From positions 1 through 33,568 of the forward strand of contig JAEWMQ010000035.1 of the NCBI GenBank assembly GCA_023393125.1: DNA of 33,568 bases, read 5' to 3'. Positions within the stretch are counted from its first letter, which is position 1. Each line of letters begins with the position of its first letter. This document shows, in pieces, positions 8,896-17,431 of this stretch. Position numbers and translations under genes: made by a program. The notes below the pieces were generated by a model. The model had not been told where the DNA came from. It ran no database searches and saw only the letters and a list, made by a program, of their open reading frames with translations. This DNA is from Bacillota bacterium. Its GTDB lineage: Bacteria > Bacillota > Clostridia > Lachnospirales > Cellulosilyticaceae.

Positions 8896-9747
8896 TCACT
8901 GTATAAGCTTCCTTTTCATATATTGAAGCATATAGTTCATAGCTTCTCTTCCCTTTTCATTATCTATCATTGAAAAGCCATGATACATACCTAGGAACCT
9001 TTTCCCCGTTACTTCTACTCCTGCTCGCATTAAACGACTAGCGTATGCTTCACCTTCTTCTCTTAATGAATCATACTCACAGGTCATAATGAGCGTATCT
9101 GGAAGCCCTTTTAATTCTTCATCTGTGGCAAATAAAGGCGAACATAAACTATTCTTTGCTTCTTTTTGTTCTCTATAGGCGGCATTAAAAACTTCTGCAA
9201 TCTTAGGATCAATAGCCCCTTCCGTCCAAAATTTCTTTTCTGGTGACATGTCTAAATCCAAGGGAGGATAATCTAAAAGTTGAAATAAAAATGAAAACTC
9301 TTTTCTCTTTTGAGCCATTAAACAAATTGCAGCAGTAATATTCGCCCCTGCACTATGTCCTCCTATCATCAGTTTGTTAGTATCAACACCTAATTCCCAT
9401 GCATACTCTATTACATACTTAATGACTTCATAGGCAGTTTCTTTATCCTTTGGAAAGGGGTTTTCTGGTGCTAAAGGATAGTCTATATTAAACACATGAA
9501 CGCCTAATTCTTTATTTACTTTCTCACAAAATACATCATCATCTTCGGGCTGCCCCATCACAAAACCGCCACCATGAAAATTAAAATAGGCAGGAGCACC
9601 CTGTTCTGCTTTGTAGATGAGCATTCTTACATTTTGCTTTTTGAGAGTAATAATGATTTCTTCGCCCTTTATATGACGACGTTGCTCCTGCTCTTTAGCT
9701 TGCTGTCTCCACGCTTTAATTTGATTATAAATCTCTTCTTTTTTCAT
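8896..9747 (-). CDS. Alpha/beta hydrolase, HSL-type esterase
   Basis: Probably a cytoplasmic acetyl- or carboxyl-esterase acting on substituted xylo-oligosaccharides. At 283 residues without a signal peptide it has the hormone-sensitive-lipase layout. The oxyanion-hole motif HGGGFVMG is at 58-65. The nucleophile elbow is GGHSAGAN with S132. The acid D226 is in CEYDSLREEGE, and H256 is in MYHGFSM. The start has GAGG 7 nt upstream and lies 4 nt after the stop codon of the DUF3237 gene, so the two are coupled. A terminator follows. Removal of acetyl groups from xylan fragments is inferred from the operon. Confidence 0.85.
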   Translation of the reverse strand: MKKEEIYNQIKAWRQQAKEQEQRRHIKGEEIIITLKKQNVRMLIYKAEQGAPAYFNFHGGGFVMGQPEDDDVFCEKVNKELGVHVFNIDYPLAPENPFPKDKETAYEVIKYVIEYAWELGVDTNKLMIGGHSAGANITAAICLMAQKRKEFSFLFQLLDYPPLDLDMSPEKKFWTEGAIDPKIAEVFNAAYREQKEAKNSLCSPLFATDEELKGLPDTLIMTCEYDSLREEGEAYASRLMRAGVEVTGKRFLGMYHGFSMIDNEKGREAMNYMLQYMKRKLIQ

Positions 9748-9751
9748 CTAC

Positions 9752-10162
9752 TTACCTCATCTTGTAAATATGAATATTAACCGTATATCCTTCTGTCTCA
9801 GTTTCTAGACTTGCAACATAAATGCCTTTATTTAATTCACTATAGTTTCCCTGTTCATCTGCATAAAACCTAGGGTTGGTACGTATTTTAGCCGTATCTT
9901 CATTTAAAATCCCTTCATTCTCAACTGCTATATATTCCCCATTTTCCATCTGAAGCAAATACTTTGCAAAAGCATGTGCCCCATTACTTCTTATGGTACT
10001 CCAGTCTGCTCCCCCTGGAATGACAACTCCTTTATATTTACCAGTTACAACGCCTCCGGTAATAGGGATAACATTTAAATGTCCCCCTCCTCCATCACCA
10101 ACAACTAAAGTTTCATTACACTTTACTTTTATCTGCATAACCTCTTCTGCTTCTAGCCACAT
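9752..10162 (-). CDS. DUF3237-family protein
   Basis: A 136-residue protein matching the DUF3237 (UPF0311) family, with the Gly-rich GDGGGGHLNVIPITGG segment, GGADWSTIRSNGAH and a C-terminal GIYVASLETE. The family is thought to fold as a beta-barrel and its biochemical role is not settled. It is cytoplasmic, with no signal peptide. GGAG lies 8 nt before the ATG. It is tightly packed between the SASA esterase gene (28 nt upstream) and the HSL esterase gene (4 nt downstream), so it may act with or on deacetylation products. That functional link is positional only. Confidence 0.8.
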   Translation of the reverse strand: MWLEAEEVMQIKVKCNETLVVGDGGGGHLNVIPITGGVVTGKYKGVVIPGGADWSTIRSNGAHAFAKYLLQMENGEYIAVENEGILNEDTAKIRTNPRFYADEQGNYSELNKGIYVASLETETEGYTVNIHIYKMR

Positions 10163-10190
10163 CTCACAATCTCCTTTCTAGCTTATTTCA

Positions 10191-11699
10191 TCACACATTT
10201 AATTGATAACGGAAAGGACACAGTGGTAGTCCTATACTATTATAAATATCCACCTCAACAAAATCATCAAAGGCATATCTTACTTCTACATTTCCTTCTA
10301 GGCCCTCTGGCAAGTCAATAAACAATTTATCTTTTTGAAGTAGCATACCGTTTAAATCTAGTTTCTTCCCTTCTATTAAAAGTTGCAGTGCTGAAAAGTC
10401 CCCATTTACCTTTCTTAAGCCTTCTCCACAGTTTAAAAATTCTAAAATCAGTTGCCCTTTTTGTTTTTTTATGTTTCCTATCCTTGGTGATTCACAAAGT
10501 ATTGTTTCTCCATACACCTTGCCCCTTGCAAGCAAGGCAAGCCTTTCGCCTATTTCTTTTTTCTTCTTAGGATGAATATCATCTGCCATGCCTAGATCCA
10601 TAATAGAAATCATATATGCCTCTGGCATGGTATCCGCTACTATTTGTTGACTTTCCCTAAGTTCTGCATAACCTTCACCTGTACATTGTAACCATCTTTT
10701 AAAAGGAGCAAGCTGTACAAATAGAAAAGGAAGCTCATCTTGCCAATCTCTTCTCCAGCATTCAATCATACTGCCAAATAACTTATCATACACCTGTGGG
10801 TGTCCTGTATCTGTTTCACCTTGATACCAAATTACGCCTTTAATTGCATAAGGAATAATTTTTTGTAACATCATTTCATAAAGTCCACCCGGACGATTAA
10901 AGTACATAGGCCCTATAGGATCTTCTGCTTCTTCCTTATGTTCTTCCATCCAGATTTGCTGTTCTTTCCACGTAAGACCATACATCATTTTTTGCCATTC
11001 TTTTTCTCTGACTGGTGAGAGATAAACTTCTTCTGCTGCTTTTAAGGCTTCTTCATATTCTTTTTCACTATAGTTCCTATAAGCCTTCTGATATTCTTCT
11101 AAATACACCTTTAGTTCAGGCGTTTTTAAATAGCTGGTATCTAACCAAGCAGAAGCTGTAGAACCTCCCCAATTACACCCAATAATTCCAATAGGTACTC
11201 GTAACTTCTCTTGTAAAGAGAGGGCAAAGTAATAACCTGGTGCAGAAAAAGTCTCCCAAGCTCTATCTCTTTCATCAAACCAATAGCCACTATCCGAAAC
11301 ATCTTTTTTCTGCCCTTCATAAGATAAGCGCTTACAATTATACATACGAATGGCAGGGTTATACCTTTTTTCCTTTGTTTTTTCCCATTCATGGTCATAA
11401 CGCAAAAAGTATTCCATATTAGATTGCCCGCCTGCAAGCCAAACCTCACCTATAGCTACATGTTCAATTTCATAGTATTCCTTTTCATTTCCTACTGAAG
11501 TAATCTCTATTTTTGTCTCAAAGGTCGCTTCCATAGGATGAAGTGTAACGCACCACTTACCTTCTCTAACTCTCCCCTCTCCTTTATGCTCATCTATTTT
11601 TACTGAAATGATGCTCCCTTCAGCTCCCTCTCCCCATATGACAAAAGGCTTTTGCCTTTGAATCACCATATAATCACCAAAAATCTCTGCTACTCTCAT
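10191..11699 (-). CDS. SASA-domain acetylesterase (sialate O-acetylesterase-like)
   Basis: SGNH-fold carbohydrate esterase of 502 residues. The nucleophile block WLAGGQSNMEYF has S93. A central GVIWYQGETDTGHP motif is at about 288-301. The C-terminal catalytic Asp/His are in DDIHPKKK (D373 and H376). An N-terminal beta-rich segment (about 1-80) precedes the domain, as in sialate O-acetylesterase relatives. There is no signal peptide, so it acts inside the cell. Next to a GH3 xylosidase and a second esterase, the likely substrates are acetylated xylo-oligosaccharides rather than sialic acids; no sialic-acid genes are present. GGAGG lies 6 nt before the ATG; the GH3 gene ends 61 nt upstream. 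Confidence 0.85.
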   Translation of the reverse strand: MRVAEIFGDYMVIQRQKPFVIWGEGAEGSIISVKIDEHKGEGRVREGKWCVTLHPMEATFETKIEITSVGNEKEYYEIEHVAIGEVWLAGGQSNMEYFLRYDHEWEKTKEKRYNPAIRMYNCKRLSYEGQKKDVSDSGYWFDERDRAWETFSAPGYYFALSLQEKLRVPIGIIGCNWGGSTASAWLDTSYLKTPELKVYLEEYQKAYRNYSEKEYEEALKAAEEVYLSPVREKEWQKMMYGLTWKEQQIWMEEHKEEAEDPIGPMYFNRPGGLYEMMLQKIIPYAIKGVIWYQGETDTGHPQVYDKLFGSMIECWRRDWQDELPFLFVQLAPFKRWLQCTGEGYAELRESQQIVADTMPEAYMISIMDLGMADDIHPKKKKEIGERLALLARGKVYGETILCESPRIGNIKKQKGQLILEFLNCGEGLRKVNGDFSALQLLIEGKKLDLNGMLLQKDKLFIDLPEGLEGNVEVRYAFDDFVEVDIYNSIGLPLCPFRYQLNV

Positions 11700-11760
11700 T
11701 TCATTCCTCCCTTATTTTGCTTGAAACATGTTGTTTATCTTTAAATTTTCTTTAATTAGC

Positions 11761-13845
11761 TTAGCGTTGAATAGCTATTTTTATTGTTCTTTCACCGGTT
11801 AAAGCATATGTACGTTTATCGGGTTGCCCAAATCCTACATAAATCTCAAAGACTTTGCTATCTTCTATCCATTCACCATCTTCATTCACTACCTTAAATG
11901 TATTAGGATTCATTTTTATAATAATTTCTTTTCTTTCTCCTGCTTCTAAATGAACTCTTTTAAAACCACATAGACTATGATTGAGTACAGCAAATTTAGA
12001 TTCTAAATTTTTAATATAAAGCTGTACTACTTCCTCCATAGCAAAGGCTTCCTTATTCTGAAGAACAACCTTTACACTTTCTCCTTGATAACTTGCTTCT
12101 TCTATACTACATTTACCATAAGTAAGCCCATAGCCAAATGGGTAGAGGGCCACTCCCTCCATATATCGATAAGTTCTTCCCCTCATATCATAATCTTCAA
12201 ATGCAGGAAGCCCAGATAAATCTCTATAGAAGGTAATAGGTAATTTACCAGAAGGTGAAAATTCTCCAAAAAGAGCTTTTGCAACTACTTGTCCACCCCT
12301 TGCACCTGGATACCAAGTTTGAAGCACTGCATCATAATGCATATCTGCATACTGAAGGTCAATAGCGCTACCTGCACTTAAACACAAAATAACAGGTTTG
12401 TTCATTTTAGCCATGGCCTCAATAAGTTCTTGTTGTGGCTTAGGTAACATTAAATCCTTTTTATCTCCAGAAGCATAAGCATTTCCTGTGTCACCCTCTT
12501 CTCCCTCTAGTGTTTCATCTAAACCTACACATACAATAACAACATCGCTATGTTTTGCTACAATCTTAGCTTCTGCTAATCGGTCACGTTTGTACGCTAG
12601 AGGTTCTACCCTATCTTGGAATAAATGACTACCTTCTGAATAAAGAATACGAATCTTATCTCCTGCTTCTCTTTGCAAACCTTCTAAAAGCGTAATGTAT
12701 TCAGAGGACGTACCGTGATAGTTGCCGATTAACGCTTTTCTACTATTAGCATTAGGACCCACTACACCAATAGTCTTAATGTTCTCTTTATGAAGTGGTA
12801 ATAAACCGTTATTTTTAAGGAGAACTATACTTTTAGCAGTCACCTCATCCGCTATGCTAAGATGCTCCTTAGATTCCACAGCTTCATAAGGAATCGCATC
12901 ATATTCAGAGCCATCAAATAAACCTAGTAAGTAGCGTGTAGTAAATAACCTTTCAGCTGCTATTGTAATCTCTTCTTCCGTCACAAGTCCATTTTGATAC
13001 GCTAGAAGAATGTGCAGATAAGTATTTCCGCAGTTTAAATCACAACCTGATTTTAAGGCAAGTGCTGCTGATTCTTGAGCTGTACTAGTTACCATATGAT
13101 GCTCATGGAAATCTTTAAGTGCCCAACAATCAGAAACATAATGTCCCTTAAACTCCCACTTTTCTCTTAGAATCTTTTTCATAAGTGTTGGGCTACCACA
13201 ACAAGGTTCGCCATTAGTGCGGTTATATGCCCCCATCACTGATTCTACTTTAGCCTCTTTCACTAATGCTTCAAAAGCAGGTAGATAAGTCTCCCATAAA
13301 TCCTTCATATTAACTCTTGCATCAAAATGATGTCGGTCCGCTTCAGGTCCTGAATGTACTGCAAAATGCTTGGCACAAGCTGCTGTCTTGAGCATTTCAC
13401 CGTCTCCCTGTAAGCCCTTTACAAAGGACACACCTAAACAACTCGTTAAATACGGGTCTTCACCATAAGTTTCATGCCCTCTTCCCCATCTAGGATCTCT
13501 AAAAATGTTCACGTTAGGTGACCAAAATGTAAGTCCTTTATAGATATCTCTATCTTCTTCTGCACTATAGGCATTATACTTAGCTCTTCCTTCTTCAGCA
13601 ATTACCTCTGCTACTCTTTTAATCAGTCCATCATCAAAAGTTGCTGCCATGCCAATGGCTTGTGGAAAACTGGTAGCCACTCCTGCTCTTGCTACACCGT
13701 GTAATGCTTCATTCCACCAATTATAGGCTGGTACTCCTAATCGCTTTATGGCAGGAGAATCATATCTCAACTGACTTGCGCGTTCTTCAATCGTCATTTG
13801 GGCAACTAATGCCTTAGCTTTTTGACTTGCTTCTTTTCTATTCAT
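11761..13845 (-). CDS. GH3 glycosidase, probable beta-xylosidase
   Basis: Hydrolyses terminal beta-linked xylose (possibly glucose or arabinose) from oligosaccharides. It has 694 residues and no signal peptide, so it is probably cytoplasmic. The GH3 N-domain (about 1-300) carries NWWNEALHGVARAG, the SPNVNIFRDPRWGRG motif and the nucleophile D239 in GHYVSDCWALKDFHEHH. The C-domain (about 335-560) and a fibronectin III-like tail (about 585-680) complete the usual bacterial layout. NWWNEALHG and the SDCWAL form are those I associate with the xylosidase branch. GGGAG lies 9 nt before the ATG. First gene of the minus-strand esterase operon, divergent from the AraC gene, which likely controls it. 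Confidence 0.9.
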   Translation of the reverse strand: MNRKEASQKAKALVAQMTIEERASQLRYDSPAIKRLGVPAYNWWNEALHGVARAGVATSFPQAIGMAATFDDGLIKRVAEVIAEEGRAKYNAYSAEEDRDIYKGLTFWSPNVNIFRDPRWGRGHETYGEDPYLTSCLGVSFVKGLQGDGEMLKTAACAKHFAVHSGPEADRHHFDARVNMKDLWETYLPAFEALVKEAKVESVMGAYNRTNGEPCCGSPTLMKKILREKWEFKGHYVSDCWALKDFHEHHMVTSTAQESAALALKSGCDLNCGNTYLHILLAYQNGLVTEEEITIAAERLFTTRYLLGLFDGSEYDAIPYEAVESKEHLSIADEVTAKSIVLLKNNGLLPLHKENIKTIGVVGPNANSRKALIGNYHGTSSEYITLLEGLQREAGDKIRILYSEGSHLFQDRVEPLAYKRDRLAEAKIVAKHSDVVIVCVGLDETLEGEEGDTGNAYASGDKKDLMLPKPQQELIEAMAKMNKPVILCLSAGSAIDLQYADMHYDAVLQTWYPGARGGQVVAKALFGEFSPSGKLPITFYRDLSGLPAFEDYDMRGRTYRYMEGVALYPFGYGLTYGKCSIEEASYQGESVKVVLQNKEAFAMEEVVQLYIKNLESKFAVLNHSLCGFKRVHLEAGERKEIIIKMNPNTFKVVNEDGEWIEDSKVFEIYVGFGQPDKRTYALTGERTIKIAIQR

Positions 13846-13896
13846 TTTTATTTTCTCCCTTTCTTCATCACAATTTTCATGCTAGACTATAATTAA

Positions 13897-13959
13897 ACTA
13901 TATCAAATTTAATTTTTATTTTCTTATTAGAAATTGCTTGCTAACACAAAAAAATTGCT
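13897..13959 (-). promoter_or_regulatory. Divergent control region: direct repeats and weak promoter for the GH3 operon
   Basis: The octamer AAATTGCT occurs at 13931-13938 and again at 13952-13959, 21 bp apart, which is two helical turns, as expected for direct half-sites of an AraC-family dimer. On the minus strand the nearer copy ends about 5 bp before a poor -35 (AAGAAA, complement of 13920-13925), 17 bp from TATAGT (complement of 13897-13902). This is the layout of an activator-dependent promoter. The regulator assignment is inferred from the adjacent AraC gene. Confidence 0.45.
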
Positions 13960-13976
13960 ATTTTAGGAGTTAAACT

Positions 13977-14831
13977 ATGCTACCAGAATTGTACGGCTTA
14001 CAAGAAAAAATTATCTTTCACGCTTCTACTGGTGTCTTACTTCATGATAATAAGTTAAAAGAGGATTATCCTAGACACTGGCATTCTGCTTATGAAATCA
14101 TTATGCCTCTTCAAAGCACCTATGAAGTAACCTGTGGTCATACTGTCTACCATCTTGAAGAAAAGGATATCCTGCTTGTTTTTCCTGGTTGTTTACATAG
14201 CATGAAGGCTCCTGAACAAGGTGAAAGACTCATTCTTCAAGCTAACTATAACCAAATCTACAACATTCGCGAACTCGATGTAGCCCTTGCACCTCTTGCT
14301 CCCGTTTTTCATATTTCTGCTTCTACCAACCCTCATGTACATGAAACAATTTATCAATTACTTCTCCGCATGAAAGAAGAGTCTCTTATGGCTTCTCCTC
14401 TTCATTCCACTATAATGCTAGCTTATTTTATAGAAATACTTGTCCTTTTAGGACGTCACTTTAACCTCTGTACTTCTAAACAAAAGAGCTTGTATTCCAA
14501 GGAGAAAAAGTATACAGAAAAATTTATTTATATTTGTACCTACATTAATGACCATTGTACAGAAAATTTATCCTTAGATTTTGTAGCTTCTTTATCTGGT
14601 TTTAGTAAATATCATTTTGCAAGACAATTTAAGCTCTTTGCCAATGTCTCCTTTTATAAATATTTAAATCAGCAACGTATTCATTATGCTGAAAAACTAT
14701 TGATAGATAACCAATTAACAGTAACTGAAATTGCCTTACAATCTGGTTTCGGGAGTCTCTCCTCTTTCATTCGTATGTTTAATATTGTAAAAGGATGTAC
14801 ACCTACTGACTTTAAGAATATGTATAAGTAA
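13977..14831 (+). CDS. AraC-family transcriptional regulator with N-terminal cupin domain
   Basis: A 284-residue regulator and the only plus-strand gene of the window. The N-terminal cupin (about 15-110) has RHWHSAYEI (H34, H36) and is the likely sugar-sensing part. The C-terminal AraC-type double HTH (about 178-284) has LDFVASLSGFSKYHFARQF as the first helix-turn-helix and TVTEIALQSGFGSLSSFIR as the second. AGGAG lies 7 nt before the ATG. Divergent from the GH3 gene, with a 131-nt gap that holds two 21-bp-spaced repeats. It probably activates the GH3/esterase operon in response to xylose or xylo-oligosaccharides; the ligand is inferred. Confidence 0.9.
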   Translation: MLPELYGLQEKIIFHASTGVLLHDNKLKEDYPRHWHSAYEIIMPLQSTYEVTCGHTVYHLEEKDILLVFPGCLHSMKAPEQGERLILQANYNQIYNIRELDVALAPLAPVFHISASTNPHVHETIYQLLLRMKEESLMASPLHSTIMLAYFIEILVLLGRHFNLCTSKQKSLYSKEKKYTEKFIYICTYINDHCTENLSLDFVASLSGFSKYHFARQFKLFANVSFYKYLNQQRIHYAEKLLIDNQLTVTEIALQSGFGSLSSFIRMFNIVKGCTPTDFKNMYK

Positions 14832-14966
14832 TTTGTTATCAAGTTGAAATAATAAATGGCATTATGAAAATCATCATTACTTCCGCAAAATCAGATGAAA
14901 AGTTTATAGACAAGCAGTCAAATCAAGAGAATAATATGATTAATAATAATGCAGTAGGACTATACA

Positions 14967-15023
14967 TAGTAAAAAGGAAATGCGCTTGAATCCAATCGAT
15001 TCAAGCGCATTTCCTTTTTACTA
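14967..15023. terminator. Bidirectional terminator with 26-bp perfect stem
   Basis: Arms 14967-14992 and 14998-15023 are perfectly complementary around a 5-nt loop. A-rich and T-rich flanks within the stem (AAAAAGGAAA and its complement) let it terminate both the AraC gene (plus) and the polyamine operon (minus). The right arm includes the TAG stop codon of the nspC gene (15021-15023). Confidence 0.85.
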
Positions 15024-16154
15024 TAAACGTGATTTAAAATCCTCATATCCAAAGCTTTTAACTATTTTAAATCCTTCTTTTTCACTATAAAGTACTATAC
15101 TTGGAAGGTTAATCCCATTAAATGTATTATTCTTTACCATAGTATAATGTGCCATATCACAAAATACCAATCGGTCACCTTCTTTTAAAGGTATATCAAA
15201 AGAATAATCCCCTATCACATCACCTGATAGGCAAGTGGCACTACCCAGACGATAGGTATAAGCTTTTTCTTCTGCCTGGCTGCCACCAATAATCTGTGGT
15301 CTATAAGGCATTTCTAATACATCAGGCATATGACAAGCTGCTGATGTATCTAAAATCGCAATGTCTATCTCATTATGAAGCGTTTCTAAAACAGTACTTA
15401 CTAAGTAACCTGTGTTTAAGGCCACTGCTTCTCCTGGTTCAAGATAAACTTCTATGTCATAGGTTTCCTTCATATGCTTAATGCATTTAATGAGCTTTTC
15501 TACATCATAGTCCTCTCTTGTAATATGATGGCCACCACCAAAGTTAATCCATTTCATTTGATGAAGATAAGTACCAAACTTCTCTTCTACCACTTTAAGA
15601 ATACGTTCTAGTGTGTCTGAATTTTGCTCACACATAGCATGGAAATGTAAACCTTCAATACCTTCCAAAGCCTCACCTTGAAAATGCTCTAAAGTAATTC
15701 CCATACGTGACTTAGGTGCACAAGGATTATAAAGCTCTGTTTCCACCTCTGCATACTCAGGATTAATGCGAAGGCCACAGCTAATAGGTTTCCCTGCTTC
15801 TTTTACCTTTTCTTTGTACTTATTCCACTGATTAAAAGAGTTAAATACAATGTGATTACAATAGTGCATAATCTCGCTGAATTCTTCTTCCTTATAAGCT
15901 GCAGCATAGATATGGACTTCTTTTCCCATTTCTTCATAACCAAGTCTAGCTTCATGAAGAGAGCTTGAAGTCACACCGCTTAAATATTTCGCTATTAAAG
16001 GAAAGGTTTCATACATAGAGAAAGCTTTGGTAGCTAAGAGGATACGGCAGCCCGCTTCCTCTTCTACCTTCTTTAAGATCTCTAGATTCTTTATTAAAAG
16101 ACGTTCATCTACTACATAAGATGGCGTAGGCACTTTAGTAAAATCTAAATCCAT
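15021..16154 (-). CDS. nspC: Carboxynorspermidine/carboxyspermidine decarboxylase
   Basis: PLP-dependent alanine-racemase-fold decarboxylase that turns carboxyspermidine (or carboxynorspermidine) into spermidine (or norspermidine). In the 377-residue form the PLP lysine is K43 in LLATKAFSMYETF. LHFHAMCEQ is at 169-177, FGGGHH at 205-210 and EPGEAV at 239-244. The likely catalytic Cys is C308 in GSATCLSGD. An ATG two codons upstream (16158-16160) abuts the AAGGAG with no spacing, so the ATG at 16152-16154 (6-nt spacing) is preferred. The ribosome-binding site overlaps the stop codon of the dehydrogenase gene, indicating coupling. Last gene of the operon; a strong terminator overlaps its stop. 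Confidence 0.9.
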   Translation of the reverse strand: MDLDFTKVPTPSYVVDERLLIKNLEILKKVEEEAGCRILLATKAFSMYETFPLIAKYLSGVTSSSLHEARLGYEEMGKEVHIYAAAYKEEEFSEIMHYCNHIVFNSFNQWNKYKEKVKEAGKPISCGLRINPEYAEVETELYNPCAPKSRMGITLEHFQGEALEGIEGLHFHAMCEQNSDTLERILKVVEEKFGTYLHQMKWINFGGGHHITREDYDVEKLIKCIKHMKETYDIEVYLEPGEAVALNTGYLVSTVLETLHNEIDIAILDTSAACHMPDVLEMPYRPQIIGGSQAEEKAYTYRLGSATCLSGDVIGDYSFDIPLKEGDRLVFCDMAHYTMVKNNTFNGINLPSIVLYSEKEGFKIVKSFGYEDFKSRL

Positions 16155-16164
16155 GTTCATCTCC

Positions 16165-17364
16165 TTAATCCACTAATTCAGGAGCAAAAGATTCTTGCCA
16201 TGGTAAGCCCCATTTATTAAGAGCTTCCATAAATGGATCTGGATCAAACTCCTCTACATTATAAACACCTGGTTTCTTCCATTTACCTTGAAGAAGCATC
16301 ATAGCACCAATCATGGCTGGTACACCTGTTGTATAAGAAATTGCTTGTGAGCCTACTTCTTTATAGCATTCTTCATGGTCACATACATTGTACACATAGT
16401 ACTGAACTGGTTTGCCATCTTTTACCCCTTGGCAAATACAACCAATGTTTGTTTTTCCTTTTGTTCTAGGTCCCAAAGATGCTGGATCTGGTAAAACAGC
16501 TTTTAAGAATTGAAGTGGTACTATTTGATGTCCTTCATACTCAATTGGCTCAATAGAAGTCATTCCTACATTTTCAAGGACTTTTAGATGTGTTAAATAA
16601 TTTTGTGAGAAAGTCATAAAGAAACGAATACGTTTAATACCTTTAATATTGAGCGCAAGAGATTCTAACTCTTCATGATGTAAAAGATACATATCCTTAT
16701 CACCAATTTTAGGGAAGTTATATACTCTCTTAATTTCCATTGGCTCTGTTTCTACCCATTCACCATTTTCAATGTAGCTTCCTTTAGCTGTTACTTCACG
16801 GATATTAATTTCAGGGTTAAAGTTAGTTGCAAAAGGATAACCATGATCTCCTGCGTTGGCATCTAAAATATCAATATAGTGAATTTCATCAAAATAATGT
16901 TTAAGTGCATAAGCTGAGAATACACCTGTTACACCTGGGTCAAATCCGCAACCTAAAATAGCCGTAATCCCTGCTTTTTCAAATCTTTCTCTATAAGCCC
17001 ATTGCCAGCTATACTCGAATTTAGCTGTATCTAAAGGCTCATAGTTAGCTGTATCTAAGTAATGTGTTTTAGTTGCTAAACAAGCATCCATAATCGTTAA
17101 ATCTTGATAAGGTAATGCTACATTGATAACAATATCAGGCTTGTAGTCATTAATAAGTGCAATTAATTCTTCAACATTATCAGCATCTACTTTTGCTGTT
17201 GTAATCTTTGTTTTACCCCCATCTAATTTTTCCTTAAGGGCATCACACTTAGATTTCGTACGACTAGCAATACAAATTTCCTCAAAAACTTCCCAGTTTT
17301 GTACACACTTATGTACCACAACACTAGCAACACCGCCAGCTCCAATAATTAATGCTCTTCCCAT
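16165..17364 (-). CDS. Carboxynorspermidine/carboxyspermidine dehydrogenase (saccharopine dehydrogenase family)
   Basis: Reductively condenses L-aspartate semialdehyde with a diamine (putrescine to carboxyspermidine, or diaminopropane to carboxynorspermidine), using NAD(P)H. It has 399 residues, as usual. The N-terminal Rossmann motif is ALIIGAGGVASVV (G8-x-G10-G11). GCGFDPGVTGVFSAYA and DANAGDHGYPFATNFNPE are typical of this branch of the saccharopine dehydrogenase family. Its product is the substrate of the decarboxylase encoded next. The two genes are within about 10 nt and share stop and ribosome-binding sequence. GGAG lies 11 nt before the ATG. Putrescine rather than diaminopropane is the more likely diamine because the operon starts with a basic amino acid decarboxylase. 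Confidence 0.9.
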   Translation of the reverse strand: MGRALIIGAGGVASVVVHKCVQNWEVFEEICIASRTKSKCDALKEKLDGGKTKITTAKVDADNVEELIALINDYKPDIVINVALPYQDLTIMDACLATKTHYLDTANYEPLDTAKFEYSWQWAYRERFEKAGITAILGCGFDPGVTGVFSAYALKHYFDEIHYIDILDANAGDHGYPFATNFNPEINIREVTAKGSYIENGEWVETEPMEIKRVYNFPKIGDKDMYLLHHEELESLALNIKGIKRIRFFMTFSQNYLTHLKVLENVGMTSIEPIEYEGHQIVPLQFLKAVLPDPASLGPRTKGKTNIGCICQGVKDGKPVQYYVYNVCDHEECYKEVGSQAISYTTGVPAMIGAMMLLQGKWKKPGVYNVEEFDPDPFMEALNKWGLPWQESFAPELVD

Positions 17365-17431
17365 CTTTTAATCATCTCCTCGTTATGTATTTGTAGTAAT
17401 GTATTCATTTTTCATTAATTACTTTCATTAG

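Noticed and set aside
14864..14989. A 41-codon plus-strand open frame (MKIIITSAKSDEKF...) after the AraC gene
   Set aside because: No ribosome-binding site, no recognisable family, and it ends inside the long terminator stem; more likely chance or an untraceable remnant.
14967..15023. Long inverted repeat as the ends of a mobile element
   Set aside because: Only 5 nt lie between the arms, and it sits exactly between two convergent genes with A/T flanks, which fits a terminator.
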